NCBI RefSeq assembly: GCF_020991475.1
Contig: NZ_JAJMPA010000001.1
Span: 2,943,350 to 3,007,349, forward strand
Reading direction: 5' to 3'
Origin: Pedobacter sp. MC2016-14
GTDB lineage: Bacteria; Bacteroidota; Bacteroidia; Sphingobacteriales; Sphingobacteriaceae
DNA: 64,000 nucleotides
The notes beneath the pieces are model-generated. The model was not told the DNA's origin. It worked only from the letters and a program-made list of their open reading frames with translations, and did not search any database. The position numbers and the translations under genes are program-made. Numbering within the stretch: position 1 is the stretch's first letter; every line of letters starts with the position of its first letter. Below, piece after piece: positions 46,822-56,507 of the stretch.

Positions 46822-47391
46822 TTATTTTTTTGCAACTTTCGGGGCCAGCGTTAAAAACATACGTTTTCCCTCTAATTTTGGTAACAGTTCAACTTTACCA
46901 ATATCTTCTAAAGCCTGGGCAAATTTAAGCAAAAGAATCTCTCCCTGCTCTTTATAAACAATTGCCCTTCCTTTAAAGTGAACATAGGCACGTACCTTTT
47001 CACCATTTTCAAGAAAACTAACAGCATGCTTTAGTTTAAATTGAAAGTCGTGATCATTGGTATTCGGACCAAAACGAATTTCTTTAATTACAGTCTGCTT
47101 TGCATTAGATTTAATCTCCTTCTGCTTTTTCTTTTGTTCGTAAACAAATTTACTGTAATCAATAATTCTGCAAACTGGTGGAACCGCATTTGGAGAAATT
47201 TCTACAAGATCCAGTTCCAGTTCATCAGCAAGGGCCAAAGCTTTTGCCAAAGGATAGATCCCTGGTTCAACATTATCTCCAGCTAATCTCACCTCCTGGG
47301 CTCTGATAAACTGATTAATATTATGTTCTGCTTCTTTTTTCTTAAAAGGAGGACGTGGTCCCCTGTTAAATCCTGGTCTGCCTAATGCCAA
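46822..47391 (-). CDS. infC: Translation initiation factor IF-3
   Basis: 189 residues. The N-domain ([21 protein letters not shown]) and C-domain ([33 protein letters not shown]) fit IF-3. The start is TTG at 47391: the frame upstream is closed by a stop four codons earlier and no ATG exists between. A non-ATG start on infC is a known route to self-control, because IF-3 discriminates against such starts. It lies 13 bases after thrS. Confidence 0.95.
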   Translation of the reverse strand: MALGRPGFNRGPRPPFKKKEAEHNINQFIRAQEVRLAGDNVEPGIYPLAKALALADELELDLVEISPNAVPPVCRIIDYSKFVYEQKKKQKEIKSNAKQTVIKEIRFGPNTNDHDFQFKLKHAVSFLENGEKVRAYVHFKGRAIVYKEQGEILLLKFAQALEDIGKVELLPKLEGKRMFLTLAPKVAKK

Positions 47392-47404
47392 ATTTGTATG
47401 TTAT

Positions 47405-49330
47405 TTAAATTGTTATTTCTTTTATTAATAAATCGCTAAACTCTTGCAAAGTCATTGTTCCCAAATCTCCTTCTCCATGTTTCCTCACGGATAACTTTCC
47501 ATCTTCCATCTCTTTTTCGCCTATAATCAGCATATAAGGGATTTTTTTAACCTCTGCATCTCTAATTTTCCTTCCAATCTTTTCATCCCGAAAGTCAATC
47601 AAACCGCGAATATCGGAATTATTTAGTTCATCTGAAACTTTTTTCGCATATTCTTCATATTTTTCTGAGATAGGAAGAATGATAAATTGCTCTGGTGAAA
47701 GCCAAAGTGGAAAATTACCGGCACAATGTTCAATCAGCACCGCAATAAATCTTTCAAGTGAACCAAAGGGTGCACGGTGGATCATTACCGGACGGTGTTT
47801 TGCATTATCACTACCAGTGTACTCCAGTTCAAAACGCTCAGGTAAATTGTAATCTACCTGAATAGTTCCAAGCTGCCATTTTCTACCTAATGCATCTTTG
47901 ACCATAAAATCTAATTTAGGACCATAAAATGCAGCTTCGCCATATTCAACAACAGTAGGGAGCCCTTTTTCTTCAGCTGCTTCTACAATAGCAGACTCAG
48001 CAAGGTGCCAGTTCTCGTCTGAACCAATGTATTTAGATTTGTTATCAGGATCTCTCAAAGACACCTGAGCGATATAGTCATTAAAACCTAATGACTTAAA
48101 TACATAAAGTACCAGGTCAATAACTTTCTTAAATTCTTCCTTTACCTGATCAGGACGGCAAAATAAATGCGCATCATCCTGAGTAAACCCACGCACACGG
48201 GTTAAACCATGCAATTCTCCACTTTGCTCATAACGATAAACTGTTCCAAATTCTGCAAAGCGTAATGGAAGGTCTTTGTAAGAACGTGGTTTAACCTTAT
48301 AAATCTCGCAGTGGTGCGGACAATTCATTGGTTTCAAGAAAAATTCTTCACCTTCTTGTGGTGTTTTTATAGGTTGAAAGCTGTCCTTACCATACTTTTC
48401 GTAATGACCAGAAGTGATGTACAGGTTTTTATGACCTATGTGTGGTGTAACAACTTGCTCGTAGCCAGCTTTGCCCTGTGCACGGGTTAAAAACTGAACT
48501 AAGCGTTCGCGTAAGGCAGCACCTTTAGGTAACCATAACGGCAAGCCCATACCTACCTTTTCAGAAAAAGCAAACAGTTCAAGTTCTTTACCGAGTTTTC
48601 GGTGATCCCTCTTTTTTGCTTCTTCAATCATATGAAGATATTCTGTTAACTCACTTGCTTTAGGGAAAGTAACGCCATAAATACGGGTAAGCTGTTTTTT
48701 TGTTTCGTCACCACGCCAGTAAGCTCCCGCAACATTCATCAGTTTTATTGCTTTAACGAAGCCCGTGTTTGGAATATGGGGTCCACGACACAGGTCTGTA
48801 AAAGATCCCTGTTTATAGAATGTAATTTTCCCATCCTCTAGTCCTTCTAAAAGGTCTAGTTTATATTCATCGCCTTTTTCTGTGAAATATGCAATAGCAT
48901 CTGCTTTAGAGACACTACTGCGCTCAAAAATTTCTTTTTGTTTCGCCAGTTCCAGCATTTTGTTTTCAATGGCTTTGAAGTCATCAGATGAAAATTCTTT
49001 TTCCCCAAAATCGACATCGTAATAAAACCCTGTTTCAATTGCAGGGCCAATTCCAAATTTAGTACCTGGGTAGAGCGCTTCCAGGGCTTCTGCCATTAAA
49101 TGGGCAGAGGAATGCCAAAAAGTAGATTTGCCGGCCTGGTCATTCCAGGTAAGCAGTTTTACTGAAGCATCAGTGTCTATCTGGCGATTTGCATCCCAGA
49201 CTTCTCCATTTACCTCTGCGGCAAGTACGTTACGGGCAAGGCCCTCTGAAATAGATAAAGCAATTTGATGGGCGGAAGTGCCCTGATCATACTGGCGGAC
49301 AGATCCGTCAGGCAGTGTAATGTTAATCAT
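47405..49330 (-). CDS. thrS: Threonyl-tRNA synthetase
   Basis: 641 residues, typical. A TGS domain (1-61), an editing domain with the [11 protein letters not shown] block and a class II catalytic core ([11 protein letters not shown] zinc ligands, [23 protein letters not shown]) precede the C-terminal anticodon-binding domain. It charges and edits tRNA-Thr. It opens the operon with infC, rpmI and rplT. TAGCTTTG at 49398-49405 is a possible -7 element; no T-box-like leader is visible. Confidence 0.97.
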   Translation of the reverse strand: MINITLPDGSVRQYDQGTSAHQIALSISEGLARNVLAAEVNGEVWDANRQIDTDASVKLLTWNDQAGKSTFWHSSAHLMAEALEALYPGTKFGIGPAIETGFYYDVDFGEKEFSSDDFKAIENKMLELAKQKEIFERSSVSKADAIAYFTEKGDEYKLDLLEGLEDGKITFYKQGSFTDLCRGPHIPNTGFVKAIKLMNVAGAYWRGDETKKQLTRIYGVTFPKASELTEYLHMIEEAKKRDHRKLGKELELFAFSEKVGMGLPLWLPKGAALRERLVQFLTRAQGKAGYEQVVTPHIGHKNLYITSGHYEKYGKDSFQPIKTPQEGEEFFLKPMNCPHHCEIYKVKPRSYKDLPLRFAEFGTVYRYEQSGELHGLTRVRGFTQDDAHLFCRPDQVKEEFKKVIDLVLYVFKSLGFNDYIAQVSLRDPDNKSKYIGSDENWHLAESAIVEAAEEKGLPTVVEYGEAAFYGPKLDFMVKDALGRKWQLGTIQVDYNLPERFELEYTGSDNAKHRPVMIHRAPFGSLERFIAVLIEHCAGNFPLWLSPEQFIILPISEKYEEYAKKVSDELNNSDIRGLIDFRDEKIGRKIRDAEVKKIPYMLIIGEKEMEDGKLSVRKHGEGDLGTMTLQEFSDLLIKEITI

Positions 49331-49520
49331 CTACAACTATGATTTAAAAATTAATAAATTGAATATTTCCATCACCTACAATGTGATTTTTGAATCGCAA
49401 AGCTAATGAAAAAATGCAATTTTAACGCCCTAATATCTTGAAAATTCATTGTTCTTTGAGGGGAATTCAGGTTTTTTCCGGATTTTGAATTACGGCTATT
49501 GAGTAACAAATATTCTAAGA

Positions 49521-50300
49521 TTAATTGTTTTTATTCAGCTGAGAAATTGATTTTTGCATCTGCGACATCATGCTCGTTAAAGTTTCTATGGTTGGTTCTG
49601 GTGTTGGGTCCGGGAGTGAGGTGCTGAAATAAGCTTTCGCTTTCCAAATTTCCAATATGTCGTCTGCAGGTATACTATAAGCATCGTAGACTTTATTATC
49701 TGAAATTAATTTTAGCTCCTTACTTTCTTTAAAGCGATTGCCAGCTCTCTTATATACTACACCTTCATTTTTACTGATGATCACGTAGGTATCACCCACC
49801 TTAATGTCATTCCAGTTTTCGATGTATTCACCAATGATCACACTTCCCGGTTGAATCGGCAGCATTGAATCACCCATAATTTCAAAAGCCCTGAACGTTC
49901 CTTGTCTTAGCGAGGGGAGGGGCAGTTGAAATTTTGGAAGTTCTTTGATGTATTGCGGATCAGAAAAGCCGTTAAGATATCCCGCACTTGCTTTAACAGG
50001 AACTAATTCAATGTTTTCATTGTCATCTTTATCCACAGAAATACTAAGCACCCTTAGGTTAGAGCCTTGGGCTTTAGCTTTAGGTTTCCATTTATCATTG
50101 ATGGTGTCATTGATAAATTCATCAATTGAAAATTCGTAATATTCAGCTATTTTTTTTAGTAAGTCATATTTAGGTTCTGCTCGTTCTTCTTCGTAAGCAC
50201 CTACAAGTGATCTCTTAATTTCTAAAGCATCAGCGAATTGCTGTTGTGTAAGCCCTTTTTTCTTGCGAAGGTATTTTAGGTTGGCGGATATATTTGACAT
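49521..50300 (-). CDS. XRE-HTH/S24 peptidase repressor (LexA/CI-like)
   Basis: 259 residues. An XRE helix-turn-helix (7-60, LRKKKGLTQQQFADALEIKRSLVGAYEEER) is joined to an S24 peptidase domain. The cleavage-type Ala106-Gly107 bond (ASAGYLNGF), the nucleophile Ser145 (IMGDSMLP) and the general base Lys184 (VVYKRAG) are all present, so RecA-stimulated or self cleavage is feasible. The tail is Pro/Thr-rich with a helical, Gln-rich end. It is divergent from the GIY-YIG-like gene and shares inverted-repeat operators with it. No phage genes lie around it, so this looks like a host regulator. Confidence 0.9.
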   Translation of the reverse strand: MSNISANLKYLRKKKGLTQQQFADALEIKRSLVGAYEEERAEPKYDLLKKIAEYYEFSIDEFINDTINDKWKPKAKAQGSNLRVLSISVDKDDNENIELVPVKASAGYLNGFSDPQYIKELPKFQLPLPSLRQGTFRAFEIMGDSMLPIQPGSVIIGEYIENWNDIKVGDTYVIISKNEGVVYKRAGNRFKESKELKLISDNKVYDAYSIPADDILEIWKAKAYFSTSLPDPTPEPTIETLTSMMSQMQKSISQLNKNN

Positions 50301-50330
50301 AAAATAAAATATTATAAATAATTTGTTTTT

Positions 50331-50345
50331 ACTAAATAAGTTAGT
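50331..50345. promoter_or_regulatory. Operator-like inverted repeat 1 (ACTAA-N5-TTAGT)
   Basis: ACTAA (50331-50335), five bases, then TTAGT (50341-50345). It shares exact half-sites and spacing with the repeat at 50397. It lies 31 bases upstream of the repressor ATG. Confidence 0.6.
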
Positions 50346-50353
50346 ATTATTGT

Positions 50354-50368
50354 GCCAATAAAGTTAGT
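50354..50368. promoter_or_regulatory. Degenerate operator-like site between the two repeats
   Basis: GCCAA-N5-TTAGT: one perfect half-site (50364-50368) with a 3-of-5 partner at the same spacing. Its centre is 23 bases from site 1, about two helical turns. Confidence 0.4.
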
Positions 50369-50381
50369 AATATTTATTCGC

Positions 50382-50414
50382 TTTGCAAATATAAGTACTA
50401 ACTAAATTAGTTTG
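50382..50414 (+). promoter_or_regulatory. Possible promoter of the GIY-YIG-like gene
   Basis: TTTG (50382-50385), 21 bases, TTAGTTTG (50407-50414), one mismatch from TAnnTTTG. Operator-like site 2 covers its -7 element, so repressor binding there would block it. A leftward -7 element, TATATTTG at 50386-50393, may serve the repressor gene. Confidence 0.5.
50397..50411. promoter_or_regulatory. Operator-like inverted repeat 2 (ACTAA-N5-TTAGT)
   Basis: ACTAA (50397-50401), CTAAA, TTAGT (50407-50411). It overlaps the -7 region of the rightward promoter and has the same half-sites and spacing as site 1. Confidence 0.6.
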
Positions 50415-50435
50415 ATCATATTTATACTAAAAGCA

Positions 50436-50780
50436 ATGAAGAAATTTGTATACATCGTAACCGATAGAAACCGCACTAACCTTCACGTTGGAATGAGTTC
50501 TGACTTAATGAAAACGCTGGATTTTTACAAACAGATGCCAAGTTTGTTTTTCGATAAAAGCCATCAGCTTAGCCGTCTGGTTTATTTTGAAGAATTTAAA
50601 ACAGAAGCGCAGGCTTTAAGTCGTTTTAAAGTAGTAAGTAGATTTACAAGAATGCAGAAGGAAAGACTGGTGCGGTCATGTAATCCGGATTGGATTGATT
50701 TAACAATAGGGTTGGACTATGAACATCTGATTATAAATAAGGTAATCAGCACTCAGGTTATTTTACCCCTGAGTGCGTGA
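50436..50780 (+). CDS. GIY-YIG-fold protein with degenerate catalytic residues
   Basis: 114 residues from the ATG at 50436 (the frame is open from TTG 50412). The overall pattern is that of small URI/GIY-YIG proteins: KFVYIVTDRNRTNLHVGMS, RLVYFEEFKTEAQAL and the C-terminal CNPDWIDL. But the second-motif Tyr is His17, the catalytic Arg position holds Lys26-Thr27, and the metal-binding Glu position is Phe64. It probably binds DNA or RNA without cutting. It is divergent from the S24 repressor, which probably controls it. Confidence 0.82.
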   Translation: MKKFVYIVTDRNRTNLHVGMSSDLMKTLDFYKQMPSLFFDKSHQLSRLVYFEEFKTEAQALSRFKVVSRFTRMQKERLVRSCNPDWIDLTIGLDYEHLIINKVISTQVILPLSA

Positions 50781-50788
50781 TCAATACT

Positions 50789-53700
50789 TTACCATCCCGG
50801 TGCAAAGGTTAACCCAAATACTCCACCTTTTACGTCTTTACGCTGAAAAGGAAAAGCATAATAAGGCTCCAGTACAAAAGCCCCGAAAAAGTTTACCCTT
50901 AAGGATACGCCGGCACTTAATGCGGGTACGCGTTCCAGTGGCGTACCATTTGGCAATAAATCATCACCAGGCTGTCCTTTAAATACAATTTTTGAATCTT
51001 CATTCCAGGCAAGACCTGCGTCGAAGAAAATATTAAGATCCGTAAATAATATATTAGAAGGTATTTGTGCCAGTTTCTTAGGACCGGTAAACGGAAGCCT
51101 CAGCTCAAAATTGAATACCGCAATTTTACTTCCTGATAGTTGGTTGATGTCAAAATTACCGGCGCTCTGGTTATTGTATAAAGAAGTGGCCTCATAACCC
51201 CTTATTAGATAAGGATAACCTACATATAAAGGATATAGGTTCTCTCCTTGTTCTCCCATCCGCATATAGGTATAAGCTCTTGCAGCAAAGGTAAAAGGTT
51301 TGGTTCTAACATATTTTCTGACATCAAAATTCAATGCATAAAACTGATAGTCACCAAAATACTGTTCTAGTCCAATTCTGTATCTAAAACCATCTAAAGG
51401 TGCAGCCAGCCCGAAGATAGAATTGTCTCCCACAAAAGACGCATTGACCTGGAAAATTGAAAAAGGCTTCAATGGAGTGCCCAACTGGGTTGAAGCCTCT
51501 TCATTAGCTACCCTTTGTCTATCAGATCCAAAATAATTGCCTATTACACCATTGATGTCCTGATAGTAATTACTAAATCTGTCTACCCTGTAACTATATT
51601 TTGAAACCGCAACACCAGTTTCAAAGCGGTGTACTTTGTTAAAAGGATAGGCACCAAATGCTTGTAATTGCTGTTCAAACGTGCGTATAATATTTGTACG
51701 GTCATCAAAAACATTTAATTGCTGATCATCAACCGGGATTGTCGTTTTTACAATCTCTCTAAATCCGCTTAAATATGGAGTATGTGACAAAGCAAAGCCC
51801 CAGTTAATCCGGTTTTGCTGATTAATGTAAGCTACCATACCACCGGCATCGTAAATATCTCCATTTACAGATAGATTGGCTATAATCTGATTTTGCCCCA
51901 GTATATCACTAAACATACCAACTACACCACCTTGCGCGCCAGTTCCAAACCTGCTGGTTGAAATACCTACACCACTATTTGCAAGGTAATCCAGTTTAAA
52001 TTTAGGTTTGTAAGGAATTATACGCATAGAATCTGCCTTGGTTCTCTCAAACCTTGCGAAATTTCCAAGATTAGCATTGATGACATCAACACCTGTAGAT
52101 ACTTGCGGTGGTAAAATAGCTGCGTCAAAATTAGTAGATTGAACATCTACCTGCTTAGGTTTGAAGGTGCTAATTTTAGCATTATATAATGTATAGCGCT
52201 GAGAACGATAATAACTATACACAATCTCGTCAGTTCTTGATACAGAAATGGCAGGAGAGAATTCTGTTATTCCGCTAATGCCAGTAAAATAATCCGTAAG
52301 TTGATTTGCAGTTTGATTTGCTAAATCATATTCGTACAGGTTCCGGAAGCCGTCCCTGTTAGAGAGAAAATAAATCCTTTTACTATCTCCTGAAAATTGT
52401 GCATTTAAATTATTTGCACCACTAAAAACCGGGACATTAGTCAATGACTTTTCCTCGAGGTCAAAAATACTAAGGTTAATGGGGTTCACTGCATTCTGAT
52501 TATTTGCCATTACTGCAACCCTGTCAGAAGAAAAGATGATTTTTTTTCCATCAGGAGCATAACTCGGTGCATAATCAGAATAGATATCATCTGTTATATG
52601 AGTAATTATTTTAGTATCAGTATCGTAGGAAAAAATGTCGCTTTGGCCTTCAACCATTCCAGAGAAGGCGATTTCTTTGCCATTTGGCGACCAGGTCAGG
52701 TTTCCAAACTGCTCCACTTTACCCATATCGGTAACTAGTTTTGTTTTGCCGGAATTCACATCAATTACCATGAGTTTATTTCTTCCTTTACTGAAAATGC
52801 TAAAGGCGAATGACTTGCTGTCTGGCGACCAGGCACCTGCGGATTCTAAAAAATTAAAATCATCAATATGAGAATTTGCAATTTGACTGCTTAGTTTTTT
52901 TAAGATTTTTCCGGTTTTCGCATCAGCTAGAAACAGGTCTATTCCAAAAAGATCCTTTTCTGATAAGAAAGCGAGAAGTTTTCCATCAGGGCTTAATGCC
53001 GGGGCCACGTTCATATTACCGGCATTTTTGTTGTCGATAATCTTTGTGCCACTGATTTTTATTTGCGAACTGTCTGCTCTCAGCATGGGCCTGTAGTGAG
53101 ATTCAATTGCATTCTTCCATAGGCCAGAAAATGCTTTGTCGTCATATCCAAAAGTATATTTCAAGCCATTTTCATAGCCATATCTTGCAGTTGCCTTAAA
53201 TAACGGTACAATTGTGCTGTCGCCGTAAACTGAGCCAACAAACGTCCAAAAGGCCTGGCCGTATCTATAAGGAAAGTATTTATTTGAATTTGTAAGGTCT
53301 TTTAAAGAAGGAACATCTCTGTTTAGCAATGCATCGCGCATCCACATGGAGGTAAAAGCATCCTTTTTACCAATTGACAAGTATTCTGCCATTCCTTCAA
53401 CCATCCATAAGGGTACCTGACTTACATTTTCAAGGCTCATGGAATCTTTTTCCAGTAATGTGTGGTATTGAAAAGCATGAACCAATTCATGGCCAAGTAC
53501 ATGCCTTGTTTGGCTCCCCAGTTCCATTACAGGCATAATAACCCTGTTCTTTAATGCCTCAGTAACACCACCCGTTCCAATGCCAATTTCGCCGTTTAAG
53601 GCTGTAGTTTGCTGGAAATCCGGAGAGTTGTTGTATAGAATTATTGGGTTTTTCTTCAAAAAAGTATCCCTGAATATTTCCTGGTGCATTTTATACCATA

Positions 53701-53911
53701 TTTCAGCGTCCTGTGCTACTTTTTGCAGCAGCTTTGGATTCTTTAAATAATGGTAAATTTCAAAATGCGGAGTTTCCAGTACTTTAAATTTTTCATTTTT
53801 ATAACGTACCTTATTTTGCCCAAAATACTGCGCCTGGACGGAAAATACAGATAACATAATTAATAAAAATAAAGGAATAAGTCCTCTGTAAAAAGTAAAA
53901 GTTATCTTCAT
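50789..53911 (-). CDS. Secreted HExxH peptidase-propeller-outer-membrane barrel protein
   Basis: 1040 residues in three parts. After a signal peptide (LIPLFLLIMLSVFSVQAQ) comes a peptidase-MA-like domain with HVLGHELVHAF (HExxH) and the downstream Glu in VPLWMVEGMAEYLS (about 150-210). A TolB-like propeller follows (repeated LSPDGKLLAFLS, WSPDGKSFAFS, WSPNGKEIAFSG, YAPDGKKIIFSS). The last 350 residues are strand-rich with aromatic ends (RGYEATSLYN, FNFELRLPF, FFDAGLAW, FGLTFAPGW), matching a BamA/Omp85-like barrel. A surface-anchored or periplasm-facing metallopeptidase is likely. It lies 23 bases downstream of the penicillin-binding protein gene. Confidence 0.85.
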   Translation of the reverse strand: MKITFTFYRGLIPLFLLIMLSVFSVQAQYFGQNKVRYKNEKFKVLETPHFEIYHYLKNPKLLQKVAQDAEIWYKMHQEIFRDTFLKKNPIILYNNSPDFQQTTALNGEIGIGTGGVTEALKNRVIMPVMELGSQTRHVLGHELVHAFQYHTLLEKDSMSLENVSQVPLWMVEGMAEYLSIGKKDAFTSMWMRDALLNRDVPSLKDLTNSNKYFPYRYGQAFWTFVGSVYGDSTIVPLFKATARYGYENGLKYTFGYDDKAFSGLWKNAIESHYRPMLRADSSQIKISGTKIIDNKNAGNMNVAPALSPDGKLLAFLSEKDLFGIDLFLADAKTGKILKKLSSQIANSHIDDFNFLESAGAWSPDSKSFAFSIFSKGRNKLMVIDVNSGKTKLVTDMGKVEQFGNLTWSPNGKEIAFSGMVEGQSDIFSYDTDTKIITHITDDIYSDYAPSYAPDGKKIIFSSDRVAVMANNQNAVNPINLSIFDLEEKSLTNVPVFSGANNLNAQFSGDSKRIYFLSNRDGFRNLYEYDLANQTANQLTDYFTGISGITEFSPAISVSRTDEIVYSYYRSQRYTLYNAKISTFKPKQVDVQSTNFDAAILPPQVSTGVDVINANLGNFARFERTKADSMRIIPYKPKFKLDYLANSGVGISTSRFGTGAQGGVVGMFSDILGQNQIIANLSVNGDIYDAGGMVAYINQQNRINWGFALSHTPYLSGFREIVKTTIPVDDQQLNVFDDRTNIIRTFEQQLQAFGAYPFNKVHRFETGVAVSKYSYRVDRFSNYYQDINGVIGNYFGSDRQRVANEEASTQLGTPLKPFSIFQVNASFVGDNSIFGLAAPLDGFRYRIGLEQYFGDYQFYALNFDVRKYVRTKPFTFAARAYTYMRMGEQGENLYPLYVGYPYLIRGYEATSLYNNQSAGNFDINQLSGSKIAVFNFELRLPFTGPKKLAQIPSNILFTDLNIFFDAGLAWNEDSKIVFKGQPGDDLLPNGTPLERVPALSAGVSLRVNFFGAFVLEPYYAFPFQRKDVKGGVFGLTFAPGW

Positions 53912-53934
53912 AAATTTAGATGTTTTACATGATA

Positions 53935-56385
53935 TTATTGAGCGTTATTTTTTTTGTCCTTTTCTTCCTGGCGCTGCTTTCTCTTGAGTTCACGTTCTTC
54001 TTTTCTTGTTAGCGGAACAGGTGTTGCTGGCTGTTGGCTTTGTACAGGTTCTGAAGTTTTTTTGTCCTCAGTCTTCTGCACGTCCGTTGTTGGTGCTGCC
54101 TGTTGTACGTCACCCGTTTCAGGTAAATCAATACTCAGTGAATCTATAGCTGTGCTGTCTGTTGCCGTAGTATCTTCTACTATTCTTGGGCTAGGGCAAT
54201 TGATAGTCCTGGTAATTTTTACCTTAGCTTTTGGGAAAGGGCCATAAGTGTAGCCGGAATTAGGATCATGATACACTTTCTCCATAAACTTCGCGAAAAT
54301 TGGAAGAGCAGTACGGGAACCTTCACCTGTTTCCCCATTTTTAAAATGTGCAGTTCGCTCATCGCAGCCCACCCAAACCCCGGTTACCAGATCTTTTGTA
54401 ATCCCCATATACCAAGCGTCTACATAATCAGATGAAGTGCCCGTCTTGCCACCAATTTGATTGTTCTTTTTCCATAAATCCCATTCCCATAAAGCTTGCG
54501 AAGTACCACCCGGTTCTTCCATTCCACCTCTGAACATATATAACATCAGCCATGAAATTTCATCGCTAAGCACTTTTTTTGTTTTAGCTTTAAACTCTTC
54601 AATGATATTGTTATCCAGGTCGGTTATTTTTTCAACAAGAATTGGATCTGTTTTCACGCCATCGTTCAGGAATGTACCATAAGCCTTTACCATTTCATAT
54701 ACTGAAACATCATTTGGACCGAGACTCACAGAAGGCACAGACTGTAAATGGCTATCTATTCCGCATTCATGGGCCCATTTTACTACATTATCCCAACCCA
54801 CTTTTTCAGTTACCTGCGCGGTAATTGTGTTTACAGATTTTGCCATTGCCCAACGCAGGGACATTTCCCTGTAAGTGATGTTCCAATCCGCATTTTTTGG
54901 TTCCCAATGCTCCGTTTTTCCATTTTCCTGATATTCAATACTAACTGGTTTGTCAGTAAAAGTATCACAAGGACTCATTCCACTTTCAAGAGCTGCCAAA
55001 TAAGCAAAGGGCTTAAAAGTAGAGCCAGCCTGACGTTTAGATTGGTTCACATGGTCATATTTGAAAAATTTATGATCAACTCCACCGATCCATACCTTAA
55101 TCTTACCCGAAAAAGGATCAAGGGTCATCATGCCCGTATTTAATATTTTGCCATAATAGCGGATAGAATCAATAGTAGAAAAAAGGGTGTCCCGATCACC
55201 TTTCCATGAAAATATCCTCATTTTCTTTTTCTTATTAAAATAAGCGTCAATAGAGTCGGGTTGGTTTGCAAATTTTTTCTGCAATAAAGCATATATCGGC
55301 AAATTGTGCATAGCGCGATTTGGATAATCTACTTTTTTCTTTTCAGAGTCATACCATGGATCTTCATTACCCCAAACATTATAAAATCTTTTTTGCAGAA
55401 TTTTCATCTGTTCTGATACCGCTTCCTCAGCATATTTTTGAAGTTTGGAATCAATGGTCGTATAGATTTTTAAACCATCCTCATAAAGGCTATAGCCGTT
55501 GTCTTCACACCATTTTTCCAAATATTTGGCTACCGCTGCCCGTAGATAAGAATCTCCGTCACTACCCTCATCAACACGGCCTTCTTTTAAATTCAAAGGT
55601 GCATTTTCAAAACTTTTCAGTTCAGCCGCAGTGATGTAATTGTATTTTTGCATTTGCGCCAGGGCGGTATTTCTCCTGTCTAATGCCTTGTCCGGGTTTT
55701 TTAAGGGGTTATAGTAAGAGGTTCCTTTTAACATACCCACTAATAATGCCGCTTCAGGTACGTTCAAATCCAACGCCTCTTTGTCATAATAAACTCTTGC
55801 CGCTGTTTTAATTCCGTACGCATTATTCCCAAAAGAGACCGTATTCAGGTACATGGTAATGATGTCGTTTTTTGAATAATTAAATTCCAGCTTTACAGCA
55901 GTCATCCATTCTTTAAATTTTGGAACTATTACTCTTACAAGAGGGATATATTTTATGAAGCCCTGAGATTTATTATACCTTGTTCTATAGAGGTTTTTGG
56001 CAAGCTGTTGTGTAATGGTACTTGCACCCCGCTTATCACCAGTAGCAGTAGATATGCTGCTGGAGAGTACTGAGCGAAAGTCTATACCCATATGTTTGTA
56101 AAAACGTACATCTTCTGTCGCTACCAGTGCGTTAAGTACATTTTTGGATATTTCATTGTAATTTACTGGAGTACGGTTCTCTTTGTAGTAACGACCAATT
56201 AATTTGCCATCTGCAGTATAAAGTTCAGAGCCAACCCGCTGAGAGGGAAACTTAATGTCTGTGTACGAGGGAGAATAACCAAACAGCCAAAGGAAATTGA
56301 GCTGCAAAGCGCAAAAGAAAAGAATAGTAAAAAAGATAAATATGGTTATGTAGCGTATATACTTATTGCGAATTTCTTTGAACAT
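53935..56385 (-). CDS. Class A penicillin-binding protein (transglycosylase/transpeptidase)
   Basis: 816 residues. A membrane anchor (YIRYITIFIFFTILFFCAL, about 10-28) precedes a GT51 glycosyltransferase (EDVRFYKHMGIDFRSV, GASTITQQLAKNLYRTR) and a transpeptidase with STFK (RQAGSTFKPF), SVN (AKSVNTITAQ) and KTGT (GGKTGTSSDY). It polymerises and cross-links peptidoglycan like PBP1A. The C-terminal 90 residues are low-complexity, rich in Thr, Gln, Lys and Glu. It appears to lead a unit with the peptidase-barrel gene. Confidence 0.95.
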   Translation of the reverse strand: MFKEIRNKYIRYITIFIFFTILFFCALQLNFLWLFGYSPSYTDIKFPSQRVGSELYTADGKLIGRYYKENRTPVNYNEISKNVLNALVATEDVRFYKHMGIDFRSVLSSSISTATGDKRGASTITQQLAKNLYRTRYNKSQGFIKYIPLVRVIVPKFKEWMTAVKLEFNYSKNDIITMYLNTVSFGNNAYGIKTAARVYYDKEALDLNVPEAALLVGMLKGTSYYNPLKNPDKALDRRNTALAQMQKYNYITAAELKSFENAPLNLKEGRVDEGSDGDSYLRAAVAKYLEKWCEDNGYSLYEDGLKIYTTIDSKLQKYAEEAVSEQMKILQKRFYNVWGNEDPWYDSEKKKVDYPNRAMHNLPIYALLQKKFANQPDSIDAYFNKKKKMRIFSWKGDRDTLFSTIDSIRYYGKILNTGMMTLDPFSGKIKVWIGGVDHKFFKYDHVNQSKRQAGSTFKPFAYLAALESGMSPCDTFTDKPVSIEYQENGKTEHWEPKNADWNITYREMSLRWAMAKSVNTITAQVTEKVGWDNVVKWAHECGIDSHLQSVPSVSLGPNDVSVYEMVKAYGTFLNDGVKTDPILVEKITDLDNNIIEEFKAKTKKVLSDEISWLMLYMFRGGMEEPGGTSQALWEWDLWKKNNQIGGKTGTSSDYVDAWYMGITKDLVTGVWVGCDERTAHFKNGETGEGSRTALPIFAKFMEKVYHDPNSGYTYGPFPKAKVKITRTINCPSPRIVEDTTATDSTAIDSLSIDLPETGDVQQAAPTTDVQKTEDKKTSEPVQSQQPATPVPLTRKEERELKRKQRQEEKDKKNNAQ

Positions 56386-56507
56386 GGATAAAGATGAAAA
56401 AACTGTATAACAGTTAATGTTAAAAAGTGTTAAATCGTAGTTTGCAAATTAACGCAAATATTTCAAAAACTTCGGCTCAATCTACGGATTTTACAGCAAG
56501 CCCTTAG

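Noticed and set aside
49331..49520. T-box or other leader regulator of thrS
   Set aside because: The 190-base gap shows no T-box sequence, specifier stem or terminator; only a possible -7 element at 49398.
49521..50300. S24 repressor as a prophage CI gene
   Set aside because: Its neighbours are host genes on both sides (thrS operon, penicillin-binding protein) and no phage structural, integrase or lysis gene is seen.
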